From: Prevotella sp.
GTDB lineage: Bacteria; Bacillota_I; Bacilli_A; ML615J-28; CAG-313
Direction of reading: 5' to 3'
DNA: 64,000 nt
Assembly (NCBI GenBank): GCA_023665755.1
Contig: JAMPDF010000002.1
Location: 120,010-184,009, forward strand
The notes below the pieces were generated by a model that saw only the letters and a list, made by a program, of their open reading frames with translations, was not told the origin of the DNA and made no database searches. Numbering within the stretch: position 1 is the first letter of the stretch; each line of letters begins with the position of its first letter. Shown in pieces: positions 26,352 through 35,561 of the stretch. The translations under genes and the position numbers were made by a program.

Positions 26352-29300
26352 GTGAAAAAGTCAAAGATTAGAATTATATTCGTTCTAGTATGCTTTCTAT
26401 TTCTTTTAACAAGTACAAGTTGTAAGAAAAAGTTTAAACTAGAATTTATAACCAATGGGGGGGCTGACATTAGTTCAGTAACGATAAAGAATAAAACGGA
26501 CTATACTTTACCTGTTCCTTCAAGAGAAGGCTATGAGTTTGAAGGATGGTATATCAATAGTGATTTTACAGGGGATGCAGTGAGTAACATCACCATCACT
26601 GGTAATATAGTAGTATATGCAAAATGGACACAATTAAGCAAAATTACTATTGATGCCAATGGTGGTACATGTAGCACAACAGTAGTTTATGGAAAAGAAG
26701 GAGAAAGCATTGCTCAACTTTTAAATGGGATAACTCCTTCTAAGAATGGTGTTGTGTTTGGAGGATGGTTTGTTAATGGTGTTGAATTGAGTGCAACAAG
26801 CAAATTAACTGCTGATGGCGTAACAGTAAAAGCACAGTATAAAGCAGAATATACGATTGAAGTTTATAAACAAAATTTAGATTTGAATGGTTATGAATTA
26901 GAAAAAATTACTGATTTTGCTTATATTGGTAAAATGTTGAATGCAAATACAGCGTATACTGGTTTTACTTTAGTCAATAAAGAAGATACAGTTGATTCTA
27001 TTCAAGTTACTGAAAATGCATCAAATAATGTGATGCGTCTATACTATGATCGTGATACATATACCCTTTCTTTCTATAGTAATTATCCCGTCGAAGGATA
27101 TGAAAATACATTAGTTACAAAAGATGTTATATATGGACTTGAAACAGAACTTCCAGACAACACCTATTTATGTAAGGGGTATTATTTATTAGGATGGTCT
27201 ACAAGCCCTGATGGTGAAGTGATGTATCCTGCTCATTATATTGAAAATTTACCAATCAACAAAAAAGAAGATATTACATTTGATGTTGTAAAAGTTGGTG
27301 CAGAAAAAAACACAACCCTTTATGCCATTTGGAATAAAGGATACACAGATATGTTTGATGGTCAAGATTACATTTTCTTAGAAAAAGAAGCGCAAAAAGT
27401 ATATTTATCACGTGAGGGTGTATATTTTGTTGGTGACTATTACGAAGATGGTTCGTTTATTTTCTATAATGATTATGAAAATCTTGAGGGTAAATTATTT
27501 GATAATGGTACATTTACATATTTCGATTCATCAAGAGATGAATATTCTGCCTCTCTTTATAAAGTAGGATCTGGTTTAAATGAGAATATTAAAATATTGT
27601 TTGATGCATACAATGGAATCACGTATTCTGAAAAAGATGAAAATAATCAAACTAAATTATCAAATGGAACGTATGTTATTGATGAAAATGGTTTTCATGT
27701 CGCAACTTTTACAGATGGTAGTCTTGCTGGAGAAACATTGACTTTTGTTACTGGTACTGTAACTTTAGATAACGTAAAAATGGATGCTTTCCAACTCAGA
27801 AATGATGAAGAGTTTAACTTAGGAGAATTGGTTCGCTTTGCGGTTTATAATGGTGATCTTACTTATTTTACAGCAGCTTATCAGCTGATTTTAAATGGTT
27901 TTGGTACAGCTATATATAATACTGGTAATGGTGCTAGCACATACGCATATACATATGATCCAATTACAAAAGAATTAATTTTGACTACTTCTAAAGGTGC
28001 TATATTTGGTGTTTGCCGCATTATGAAAGTAAATGGCAAAAACGGATATATGGTATATGATGAAGACTTAGACCTTACTATCAATGGTGAAGATGGTGAA
28101 AAACTTGTATTAGATGGATTACATGTAGCTGAATATATTGACAAAGATGGGAATATCGCAATTGGCAATTATGTAGTTAGCAATTCTGTTTTTGGTGGAA
28201 AGATTCTAACTTTCACAGATTCTGGGAAAAATTATACATTTATGATCAATTCGCATACTGAAGAAATCATAGTAGGTGAAGAAACTGTAACCAAAATTGT
28301 ATATGAATTTGTCAAGAAACCAGCAGGATATGCAGAGTATTATTATAAAAATGTAGATGGATTTTTCTATGCTCCTTTGATCGTCATCAATGATTTTGCA
28401 CCAGGAATTGCTTCTGTTTATGGTTATACTTCATCTAAAACATATGAATTAATTTTACAAGGTGCATATGAATATGATGCAGTTACAGGATTATATACGT
28501 TTGTGACAGAAGAGATTTATGATAAAGAAGTAATCGATGATATCATTGATTTGAAAACAGTGAAATCAATTGTATTTGGGTTAAATTCAACCGCAACTCA
28601 ATATCCAATCAATTATTGGTATTCTGTTACAATTGGTGATGAAACTACATCATATGATGTAGACTATACTTCAACTGATGGCCTCACTTTAAAATTAGTT
28701 GCAGGACTTGCTATTATCTCTAATGGCGAAAATACAATTGTTGGAACATATGCAACAAAAGATGGTTTAACTACAGTTACAACTAGTCAAGGCTCACTTT
28801 ATCTTGAAATTGATGAAGAAAATAAAACGTTTGTTGCATTAGACCATGCACCATATAGTGCATATGTTGTCATGGGTGATGGAACATATTCTAAACAAGA
28901 GTTTGTAACATTTGATGGAAAAGGTAATGCAATCTATGTATACTATGTGACTGAATGGGTTGGAGAAGGCGAAGATAAAAAAGAAGAGGCTGTTCAACAC
29001 ACTATTGAAGGTACAGTTACTCAACTAGATGAAAAAACTGAACAAGAATTCCAAGTATATCAATTCACATCAGAAGAAAAAACATTTAAATTCTTACAAA
29101 TTACTCTTTCACAAAATTTATTTGTATTCCCATATTATGGTGAATATTATGGTACATACAAATCAAATGATGGTACACTATATTTAGATGGATATTCATT
29201 ATTCGGTACATATACAGATATGGAAGGTAATACCTATTCAGGAATCTATAATGTGGTTTCAGAAAATGTAATTCGAATTGCACTAGATTCATCTTATCGT

Positions 29301-31277
29301 TATTTTGATATTTCTGGTCGTACATTTACAGCGCGTGGACCTGAGTATGGTACTTATATTGTTATATATAATCAAGGTACAAAAGGCATATATCTTTCAA
29401 TAGATGGTTATGGTAAAGTTAAAGTATTTACATTTGAATATGATGCAGAAGGCAATGCTGTAGAAGTAGTTATCGATGAAAATGCTACGTATTCATCAGT
29501 AGATGATTATTATACAATTCAATATAAAGAAAACAATACAGATGTAACACTGTATGGTTATTTAGGAACATATACCTATGGTTCTACTGTATTTAATTCT
29601 TTCTACATTGAAAATAAAGAAGTTGTTAGCACTTATTTGAATGAAAAAGATTGGTCTATATTGAAATTGGATTCTATTGGTAATGCAACCAAGGTTGATA
29701 AAAATGGTGTAGCTGAAAATGGTACTTATATGATTATCACAGATTCCATTTTGTATTATGTAAATAATGAGGGAACAAGTGCTAATATCTTTAAGTATAA
29801 TCCTGAAAATGGAACTATTATAGAAGAGAACTTTACCGCACGTGGTTATTATACAGAAGATTTAAAATCATTATTATTCTCTCAATACGGCTTTGCTATT
29901 TTCAATAATGAAACTAGATATTATTATACGATGAATGGTGATGATGTTATCATTTATCATCAAGATACAGAAGATCCAAAGGCAAATGAATATGGATTTG
30001 TAGAAGAAATTTTTGGTGAATTTGATGATGTCAAAACATATGGTGGCGAAACTTATTATGCCAATGATGGTTATGCGATTACATTTACTAGAAAAGCAGA
30101 AACTAGCAATAATTATCCAGTACTAGTTACTTCAGATCCAGAATTGTATGCGGCTACTGAAGAGTTAACATTTACACCATCAGGATCAGATACATTTGCT
30201 GTTTCAGGTAGTGTTAAAATTAATGGTCAAAATTATAATTGCACAGTAATCAGAGAATTAGTTGATGGTGAATATGAAATGTATTTCATGGTTGGTTATT
30301 ATCGTTTTGATTTTAATGCGAAATTTACAGGAAAAAATGAGAATGGTGAAACTGATAGTAAGTATGAGGTAACTAACTTAAGATTTATTCGTTCATTCTT
30401 ACCTTATGCATATTTAGATATGTATTATATGCTTTATTCTTTCCTTGGTCCAAACTATGCCAATGCCTTTACTAATCAATTTGGTGTATTCTATCTATAT
30501 AAGACTTATGATGTAGATGGTACTCAGCTGGAAGATTATGTAAAATTAGATTTCTTAGAAGGAAGTGGAGCATTTGACTTAGAAGGACAATTGCTTTCTA
30601 CTGAAAAATCTGCATATACATATGAAAATGGATTGTATACCGTTTTATTAACAGGAACTGATGGATATACATATAAATTATACTTTACATTGAAAAATCA
30701 TTCATCATTTAATATGTATGCTTATCAAATCCAAGCTTTAACTAGAGTAGAAACAATCACTGATGGCGATTACAAATTAACAGTTGAACGTGTAATTGTG
30801 TCAGATAACAGAAACTATTCTGCAGGTTCATTATATGCGATTGATTTAATGAAGGGCGAAGAGAAGATTGAATATTCAGAAGTATTTACAATTGAGAATG
30901 TATGTTACTATGTTGTAAGAACAACGGAAGAAGAAAAGATCACATCAACGAAGTATTATAAATTGAATTTAGTTTCTAAAGAAGGTTCAACACTTGAAGA
31001 AGAACAAGAAATAGTTCAACCTTATGTAAGTCTTCAAGTCGAAGAACTATCTGCTACTACATATTATGATAGTGAAAATAAAAACTATTTTGATGTAGTT
31101 GACAATCAAGTTATGTTAATTTGCTTGAATAATGGTAAGTATGTTGTAAGAGAATCTACATACACAGAAGAAACAAAAACGTATACGATAGTTTTATCTG
31201 CAGAAACCAAATATACTATTACCATTGATGAAAATGGTGTGGCTACCATTACAAAAGTGGAAGTAGAAACTGAGTAA
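26352..31277 (+). CDS. Large InlB-repeat lipoprotein with tandem beta modules
   Basis: A 1641-residue lipoprotein starting at a GTG behind GGAG. The signal peptide ends at STSC (Cys24). Residues about 28-330 contain InlB-B-type beta-grasp repeats (FITNGGADIS, GYEFEGWY, IVVYAKWTQ; a third with LLGWSTSPDGE and LYAIWNKG). The rest is an array of diverged modules of roughly 80-120 residues built around a strand of the form LxLDGxGxAxY followed by DxxGxxxxGxY (for instance KLVLDGLHVAEYIDKDG, TLYLDGYSLFGTYTDMEG, IYLSIDGYGKV). No LRR and no LPXTG are present. It is very acidic and Tyr/Thr-rich, typical of exposed adhesin stalks. It is the last gene of the operon, followed by a strong terminator. Confidence 0.85.
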   Translation: MKKSKIRIIFVLVCFLFLLTSTSCKKKFKLEFITNGGADISSVTIKNKTDYTLPVPSREGYEFEGWYINSDFTGDAVSNITITGNIVVYAKWTQLSKITIDANGGTCSTTVVYGKEGESIAQLLNGITPSKNGVVFGGWFVNGVELSATSKLTADGVTVKAQYKAEYTIEVYKQNLDLNGYELEKITDFAYIGKMLNANTAYTGFTLVNKEDTVDSIQVTENASNNVMRLYYDRDTYTLSFYSNYPVEGYENTLVTKDVIYGLETELPDNTYLCKGYYLLGWSTSPDGEVMYPAHYIENLPINKKEDITFDVVKVGAEKNTTLYAIWNKGYTDMFDGQDYIFLEKEAQKVYLSREGVYFVGDYYEDGSFIFYNDYENLEGKLFDNGTFTYFDSSRDEYSASLYKVGSGLNENIKILFDAYNGITYSEKDENNQTKLSNGTYVIDENGFHVATFTDGSLAGETLTFVTGTVTLDNVKMDAFQLRNDEEFNLGELVRFAVYNGDLTYFTAAYQLILNGFGTAIYNTGNGASTYAYTYDPITKELILTTSKGAIFGVCRIMKVNGKNGYMVYDEDLDLTINGEDGEKLVLDGLHVAEYIDKDGNIAIGNYVVSNSVFGGKILTFTDSGKNYTFMINSHTEEIIVGEETVTKIVYEFVKKPAGYAEYYYKNVDGFFYAPLIVINDFAPGIASVYGYTSSKTYELILQGAYEYDAVTGLYTFVTEEIYDKEVIDDIIDLKTVKSIVFGLNSTATQYPINYWYSVTIGDETTSYDVDYTSTDGLTLKLVAGLAIISNGENTIVGTYATKDGLTTVTTSQGSLYLEIDEENKTFVALDHAPYSAYVVMGDGTYSKQEFVTFDGKGNAIYVYYVTEWVGEGEDKKEEAVQHTIEGTVTQLDEKTEQEFQVYQFTSEEKTFKFLQITLSQNLFVFPYYGEYYGTYKSNDGTLYLDGYSLFGTYTDMEGNTYSGIYNVVSENVIRIALDSSYRYFDISGRTFTARGPEYGTYIVIYNQGTKGIYLSIDGYGKVKVFTFEYDAEGNAVEVVIDENATYSSVDDYYTIQYKENNTDVTLYGYLGTYTYGSTVFNSFYIENKEVVSTYLNEKDWSILKLDSIGNATKVDKNGVAENGTYMIITDSILYYVNNEGTSANIFKYNPENGTIIEENFTARGYYTEDLKSLLFSQYGFAIFNNETRYYYTMNGDDVIIYHQDTEDPKANEYGFVEEIFGEFDDVKTYGGETYYANDGYAITFTRKAETSNNYPVLVTSDPELYAATEELTFTPSGSDTFAVSGSVKINGQNYNCTVIRELVDGEYEMYFMVGYYRFDFNAKFTGKNENGETDSKYEVTNLRFIRSFLPYAYLDMYYMLYSFLGPNYANAFTNQFGVFYLYKTYDVDGTQLEDYVKLDFLEGSGAFDLEGQLLSTEKSAYTYENGLYTVLLTGTDGYTYKLYFTLKNHSSFNMYAYQIQALTRVETITDGDYKLTVERVIVSDNRNYSAGSLYAIDLMKGEEKIEYSEVFTIENVCYYVVRTTEEEKITSTKYYKLNLVSKEGSTLEEEQEIVQPYVSLQVEELSATTYYDSENKNYFDVVDNQVMLICLNNGKYVVRESTYTEETKTYTIVLSAETKYTITIDENGVATITKVEVETE

Positions 31278-31307
31278 TATTTTTATCATTACTAGTATAA
31301 ATAAAAC

Positions 31308-31347
31308 AAAGCATAGATTTGCAAGATGTAAATCTATGCTTTTTTAT
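31308..31347 (+). terminator. Intrinsic terminator closing the surface operon
   Basis: AAAGCATAGATTT (31308-31320) and AAATCTATGCTTT (31330-31342) form a 13-bp stem, followed by a T run. Confidence 0.95.
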
Positions 31348-31452
31348 ACATATTCTATTGATTGTAATTACTAATTTCTTAAATGGGTATAATGAAAGTA
31401 GAAAAGAGAAGAAAAGAAAACGAGATTTAGAACATCATTTTTATTGAATTCG

Positions 31453-31482
31453 TTGCTCAAATTGAAATAAAAATGTTATAAT
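31453..31482 (+). promoter_or_regulatory. Promoter of the luxE-luxC operon
   Basis: TTGCTC at 31453-31458 and TATAAT at 31477-31482 with an 18-bp spacer, about 45 bp before the start of the LuxE-like gene. Confidence 0.75.
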
Positions 31483-31528
31483 AATGCTAAGATACAATGA
31501 CGAACCAAAAGGAGCATAAGGAGGTTAT

Positions 31529-32641
31529 ATGTCTTATCGAAATCAATTATTTAGGTATAAGAAATTATATGATATAGATCAAACCAACACCCTATTTTTC
31601 AAGGCAATACGGGAGTGTTGTGAATATCATTATAAGCACTGTAAGGCATATAGGCAATTATTAGATGATTTAGGGTTTCATCCAAGCGCTTTGAAAAATT
31701 ATCAAGATATTGAACAAATTCCTTTTATTCCTACACTATATTTTAAGCATCATCGTATGTTTTCTATGCCAAATCGAAAAATGGTTATTCGGGCTACTTC
31801 TAGTGGGACTAGTGGTCAAAAATCATTACTTGGATTCAACCTAGCTAGTTTAAAGCGTGCACTTCAAATGGCGATTCGAGTAGGAAAATATCATCACTTA
31901 TTACAAATTAAGCCTGTTCACTATATTATTTTTGGTTATGAACCTAATAAACATAATCAAACCGTTATTTCTAAATCAGCGTATGCATCTACCTATTATG
32001 CACCAAGTTTGAGTAGAATTTATGCATTGACATATCGTAACGGGGAATATCATTTGGATTTAGAGCGATTAAAACAAGCTTTCATCCGATATAGTAAGGG
32101 GAAATGCCCTATTCGAACCATTGGATTTCCGGCTTACACCTATTTTTTGCTCAAGCAAATGAAAGAAGAGGGCATTCGATTGAAAATGCCAAAAGGTTCT
32201 TTGGTAACCATTGGTGGAGGATGGAAACAATTTTATGCGGAAAAGGTTGAAAAACAAGACTTTTATCAATTGGTGAATGAAGTTTTAGGCATTGATGACC
32301 AACATATAGTAGAATATTTTAGTGCAGTTGAACATCCTATTTTATATACAGACTGCAAGCATCACCATTTTCATATACCCATTTATAGCCGGGTGATTAT
32401 TAGAGATGTAGATACATTAGCGCCTCTAGGTAATGATCAAATCGGATTAATTCAGTTTCTTACGCCTATGGTAGATAGTGTACCCCTAGTCAGTGTAATG
32501 ACAGATGACTTGGGAAGATTACATACAGAACCATGTGGATGTGGTATTGAATCTCCTTGGCTTGAGATTATGGGAAGAGTAGGAGTGAAAGATATTGTAA
32601 CATGTGCTGCAGGAGCGGCTGAACTTTTGAAAGACAGGTGA
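31529..32641 (+). CDS. luxE: LuxE-family acyl-protein synthetase (fatty acid reductase component)
   Basis: A 370-residue member of the LuxE acyl-protein synthetase family, related to adenylate-forming enzymes. The phosphate-binding loop reads ATSSGTSGQKS (near residue 90), and the family core motifs TIGGGWKQF and HTEPCGCG are present. The Cys near the C-terminus (Cys359, in VTCAAGAAELL) fits the acylated cysteine of LuxE. With ATP it would activate a fatty acid and pass the acyl group to its own cysteine and then to LuxC for reduction. It lies 4 bp before luxC. No luciferase (luxAB) or LuxD thioesterase is nearby, so the aldehyde serves another purpose. A strong AAGGAGG site precedes the start. 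Confidence 0.88.
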   Translation: MSYRNQLFRYKKLYDIDQTNTLFFKAIRECCEYHYKHCKAYRQLLDDLGFHPSALKNYQDIEQIPFIPTLYFKHHRMFSMPNRKMVIRATSSGTSGQKSLLGFNLASLKRALQMAIRVGKYHHLLQIKPVHYIIFGYEPNKHNQTVISKSAYASTYYAPSLSRIYALTYRNGEYHLDLERLKQAFIRYSKGKCPIRTIGFPAYTYFLLKQMKEEGIRLKMPKGSLVTIGGGWKQFYAEKVEKQDFYQLVNEVLGIDDQHIVEYFSAVEHPILYTDCKHHHFHIPIYSRVIIRDVDTLAPLGNDQIGLIQFLTPMVDSVPLVSVMTDDLGRLHTEPCGCGIESPWLEIMGRVGVKDIVTCAAGAAELLKDR

Positions 32642-32645
32642 TGAG

Positions 32646-33920
32646 ATGATATTATATCACGGCGAAATATTAGAAAATAAAGAGCAAGAAAGAATTTTAA
32701 ATCATTTAGAAGAAGATTGTCTTCATACCCTTTGTCAATTGAACACGCCACAAATCCATGAAGTAATACATGCTTGTGATGTGCTATATCAAAAGGCTAT
32801 TCATCATGAATTTGATGATGTGATATTGCCTATTTTGAAAAGTACCAATGTATCCTATGAGCGTTTTTTAGATATGGCTAAGTTATTTTCAGAAGAGGAA
32901 TTGATTTATAAGTGCAAAGTAGAATGGGGAGAAGATTATGCACATATGCAGAAACTAAAGAATGGGACAACTCGTTTACGCAAGCCCCTTGGAATTTTGT
33001 TTCATATTGCGGCAGGGAATGTAGATGTTCTTCCTGCATTCAGTGTTATAGAAGGGTTATTAGCAGGCAATATTAATATTTTGAAATTACCTAGTGGTGA
33101 TAGTGGTTTATCCGTTCATTTATTGGCCCAACTTATTCAAGTAGAGCCGGCATTGAAAGACTACATTTATGTATTTGATGTGCCTTCTACTGAACTACAA
33201 ACGCTCAAAAAATTTGCGGATATAGCTGATGGCATTGTGGTGTGGGGAGGAGATTTGGCAGTAAAAGCAGCGTATCAAATGGCCAGTGTCACAACCAAAG
33301 TCATTCCTTGGGGGCATAAGTTATCGTTTGCATATGCTACACTAGATGCAACAGATGCTCAATTGGAAGCCCTAGCACATCATATTTGTTATACCAATCA
33401 AATTCTTTGTTCTTCTTGTCAGGGCATTTTTGTAGACACAGAAGACAATCATTTATTGGCTGAATTTGGATATCGCTTTTTTCAAATTCTAAAAAAAGTC
33501 AATCAAGAAGTAGGAAAAGCCGATATGGGGATGCGTGGTAAAAATACAATTCAGTTATACACGGATCAATTAGAATATCCAAACCGAAAAATATGGTGTG
33601 AAGACGGCGTAAGTGTTACTCTTTTAGAAGATCAAGAATTAACGCTTTCGTACTTATTTCGGAATGTTTGGATCAAACCTCTTCCCCATCAGCAACTAAT
33701 TTTAAAACTAAAAAAGTATAAAAGCCATTTACAAACATGTGGACTGCTTTGTAGTGATGCTCAAAAAGAGGAATTAGCAAAAGTTATATGTGCATCGGGT
33801 GTTGTGCGAATTACAAGTGCAGATATGTCGCGAATCGTCTCAGGTGAAGCACATGATGGTGTATATCCACTAAGAGAATATAGCAGAATAGTGGAAATAG
33901 ATGAAACAATGAAGGAGTAA
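32646..33920 (+). CDS. luxC: LuxC-family acyl-CoA/acyl-protein reductase
   Basis: A 424-residue reductase of the LuxC family, in the aldehyde dehydrogenase superfamily. The signature RKPLGILFHIAAGNVDVLPA (112-131) and the LKLPSGDSG stretch (147-154) match the NADPH-binding part. The active-site region NQILCSSCQG has Cys255 in the catalytic position (compare CSSPQ in bioluminescent bacteria). It would reduce acyl groups supplied by LuxE to long-chain aldehydes. The gene follows luxE by 4 bp with AGGTGATGAG upstream and is followed 13 bp later by a phosphorylase-like gene. Length is slightly below that of Vibrio LuxC. Confidence 0.9.
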   Translation: MILYHGEILENKEQERILNHLEEDCLHTLCQLNTPQIHEVIHACDVLYQKAIHHEFDDVILPILKSTNVSYERFLDMAKLFSEEELIYKCKVEWGEDYAHMQKLKNGTTRLRKPLGILFHIAAGNVDVLPAFSVIEGLLAGNINILKLPSGDSGLSVHLLAQLIQVEPALKDYIYVFDVPSTELQTLKKFADIADGIVVWGGDLAVKAAYQMASVTTKVIPWGHKLSFAYATLDATDAQLEALAHHICYTNQILCSSCQGIFVDTEDNHLLAEFGYRFFQILKKVNQEVGKADMGMRGKNTIQLYTDQLEYPNRKIWCEDGVSVTLLEDQELTLSYLFRNVWIKPLPHQQLILKLKKYKSHLQTCGLLCSDAQKEELAKVICASGVVRITSADMSRIVSGEAHDGVYPLREYSRIVEIDETMKE

Positions 33921-33933
33921 CTGGAGGAAAAAA

Positions 33934-34728
33934 ATGAGTATAATAGATGCATTTGACCAAGAAAGAAGAGCCATTATCAATTTAGAAGACGTATATGATA
34001 AAAGTGATCAAATATTAGATGTTTGTATAATCAATTTCTCATATAAAATTATGGATGCATTATTGGAGGATGACTTACTCGAATTGATAGATAATCAAAC
34101 AATTAAAAGTGTTTCTTGCAACTACCCTATATATGTGTATAAAAATACACATATTGGTGTTGTAAAAACAACGGTAGGTGCACCGATAACAGCCGCTTTA
34201 ATCGAAGAAATTGGATATGTTTTTTCTTGTAAGCAATTTGTTCTTTTTGGTAGTTGTGGAGGGTTGGATAAGACTATTCCTTCTAATCACTTGATTGTAC
34301 CAACAGCTGCCTATCGGGATGAGGGAATGAGTTATCATTATATGGAAGCAAGTGATTATGTAAATATTTCAAATTATCCAGTTGTTGCGCAAATACTCCG
34401 TGATTTAAACATTGCCTATGTAACAGGAAAAACTTGGACCACAGATGCTTTTTATCGTGAAACTCTTCATCATTTTGAGAAAAGAAGAAGTGAGGGATGT
34501 ATCGCAGTAGAGATGGAAGTGAGTGCTTGCCAAGCAGTCGCTAATTTTAGGGGGTATGAATTATATAATTTTTTATACCGAGCAGATAACTTAGATAGTG
34601 AGAACTGGGATAAAGGTATCTTATCAATAGTTTCAATTGATGAGAGATTAAAACACTTCTTTATTGCTTTAGAAATTGCTAAAAGAGTAAGCCATTCAAA
34701 AAAAATAGTGATATATGATGAAAATTGA
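33934..34728 (+). CDS. Nucleoside phosphorylase-like protein (PNP/UDP family)
   Basis: A 264-residue protein of the purine/uridine phosphorylase superfamily. Diagnostic segments are TTVGAPITAALIEE, FGSCGGLDKTI (phosphate/substrate loop), TTDAFYRET and VEMEVSACQAVA (the Glu-Met-Glu nucleoside-binding element). The family cleaves N-glycosidic bonds of nucleosides with phosphate. The N-terminal 50 residues differ from the standard enzymes, and the exact nucleoside cannot be told. Its place directly after luxE-luxC is unusual; it may be linked functionally or merely co-transcribed. GGAGG precedes the start. It overlaps the following membrane-protein gene by 14 bp. Confidence 0.85.
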   Translation: MSIIDAFDQERRAIINLEDVYDKSDQILDVCIINFSYKIMDALLEDDLLELIDNQTIKSVSCNYPIYVYKNTHIGVVKTTVGAPITAALIEEIGYVFSCKQFVLFGSCGGLDKTIPSNHLIVPTAAYRDEGMSYHYMEASDYVNISNYPVVAQILRDLNIAYVTGKTWTTDAFYRETLHHFEKRRSEGCIAVEMEVSACQAVANFRGYELYNFLYRADNLDSENWDKGILSIVSIDERLKHFFIALEIAKRVSHSKKIVIYDEN

Positions 34729-35206
34729 TTTTGGATTTTCATATATTGGTCTGTCTATTGTCCTATTGTTATTGATTCCTAATATAATTGGAATCAATCA
34801 TCTTCCTCAAGACTATACAACATATGCTAAGCAAGAGAAAATTGATTTGCGAATAGGGGAACGAGTAGGAGAAGTGGGCATCATTTGTTTGTTACTCAGT
34901 TCTCAAAATTTTAACATACAAAACATATCTGCCAAAATCATTCTATTGTTTTTTGCCTATGTATTTATGGCTTGTTATGAGATTTGTTGGATCAGATATT
35001 TTAAGAGCAAACGAACAATGATTGACTTTTATCATTCTTTTTTAAAAATTCCCATTCCTCTTGCGATATTACCTATATGTGCCTTCGTTATGCTTGGATT
35101 GTATGCCAATCATATATACTTTCTTATAGCTACAATCAGTTTTAGCATAGGGCATATTGGCATCCATATTAGACATTATCAACAAATCAAGAAGAATATA
35201 AAATGA
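34715..35206 (+). CDS. Small integral membrane protein of unknown function
   Basis: A 163-residue protein with about four hydrophobic segments (about 10-27, 52-62 plus 73-93, 112-128 and 132-150). I do not recognise a family. A short motif of the form RIGERVGE (46-53) lies between the first two helices, and the C-terminus is basic (HIRHYQQIKKNIK), suggesting a cytoplasmic tail. It overlaps the phosphorylase-like gene by 14 bp, so it is the last gene of the luxE-luxC operon. A role in transporting or modifying the product of the pathway is conceivable but not supported by sequence. Confidence 0.7.
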   Translation: MMKIDFGFSYIGLSIVLLLLIPNIIGINHLPQDYTTYAKQEKIDLRIGERVGEVGIICLLLSSQNFNIQNISAKIILLFFAYVFMACYEICWIRYFKSKRTMIDFYHSFLKIPIPLAILPICAFVMLGLYANHIYFLIATISFSIGHIGIHIRHYQQIKKNIK

Positions 35207-35542
35207 GAGATGTAGAAAAGGAAATGGCATATATGAATTTTACTTTACGGTAAATATCTCATCATAGAAAGTAAAATATTTTAAAGAAAATCCCAAAGCT
35301 TGCATTTATTTTTGTGATAAACGTTTTTATCGCGGTGTAATGTTAAAAGGCAAGATAGAAGTATTAGAGAATCAAGAAATGAAAGATATGATAGGATAAG
35401 ATAAAGATATTCTATATAATAAGGAAGGAAAAACTGATTCTGATTATTGTGTATTGCGTTTTACTACTATGTCACTTCGTTATTATAGTGGATTGAAATT
35501 TAGAGAACGTGGTTTTGAAAAAAGACTGATTACAAGGGTGTA
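35207..35542 (+). pseudogene. Pyridoxamine 5'-phosphate oxidase (PPOX) family gene, broken
   Basis: From about 35286 a frame reads ENPKACIYFCDKRFYRGVML, then GKIEVLENQEMKDMIG, a stop, and DKDILYNKEGKTDSDYCVLRF, ending near 35542. This matches the C-terminal two thirds of short PPOX-family flavin proteins (NPKxCxYFCD, DYCVLRF). The N-terminal part before 35286 is reduced to unlinked pieces with stops. The gene is therefore dead. It ends inside a bidirectional terminator. Confidence 0.75.
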
Positions 35543-35555
35543 ATCAGTCTTTTTA
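35521..35555. terminator. Bidirectional intrinsic terminator
   Basis: AAAGACTGATTACA (35521-35534) pairs perfectly with 35539-35552, with a four-base loop AGGG. T runs occur on both sides, serving the plus-strand remnant and the minus-strand GHL10-like gene that stops at 35562. Confidence 0.9.
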
Positions 35556-35561
35556 TCCACA

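Noticed and set aside
6617..31277. Sortase-anchored surface proteins
   Set aside because: None of the three large proteins has an LPXTG motif or a C-terminal anchor; all have lipoboxes.
31529..33920. Complete bioluminescence (lux) operon
   Set aside because: No luxA, luxB or luxD-like gene is present in the flanking sequence.
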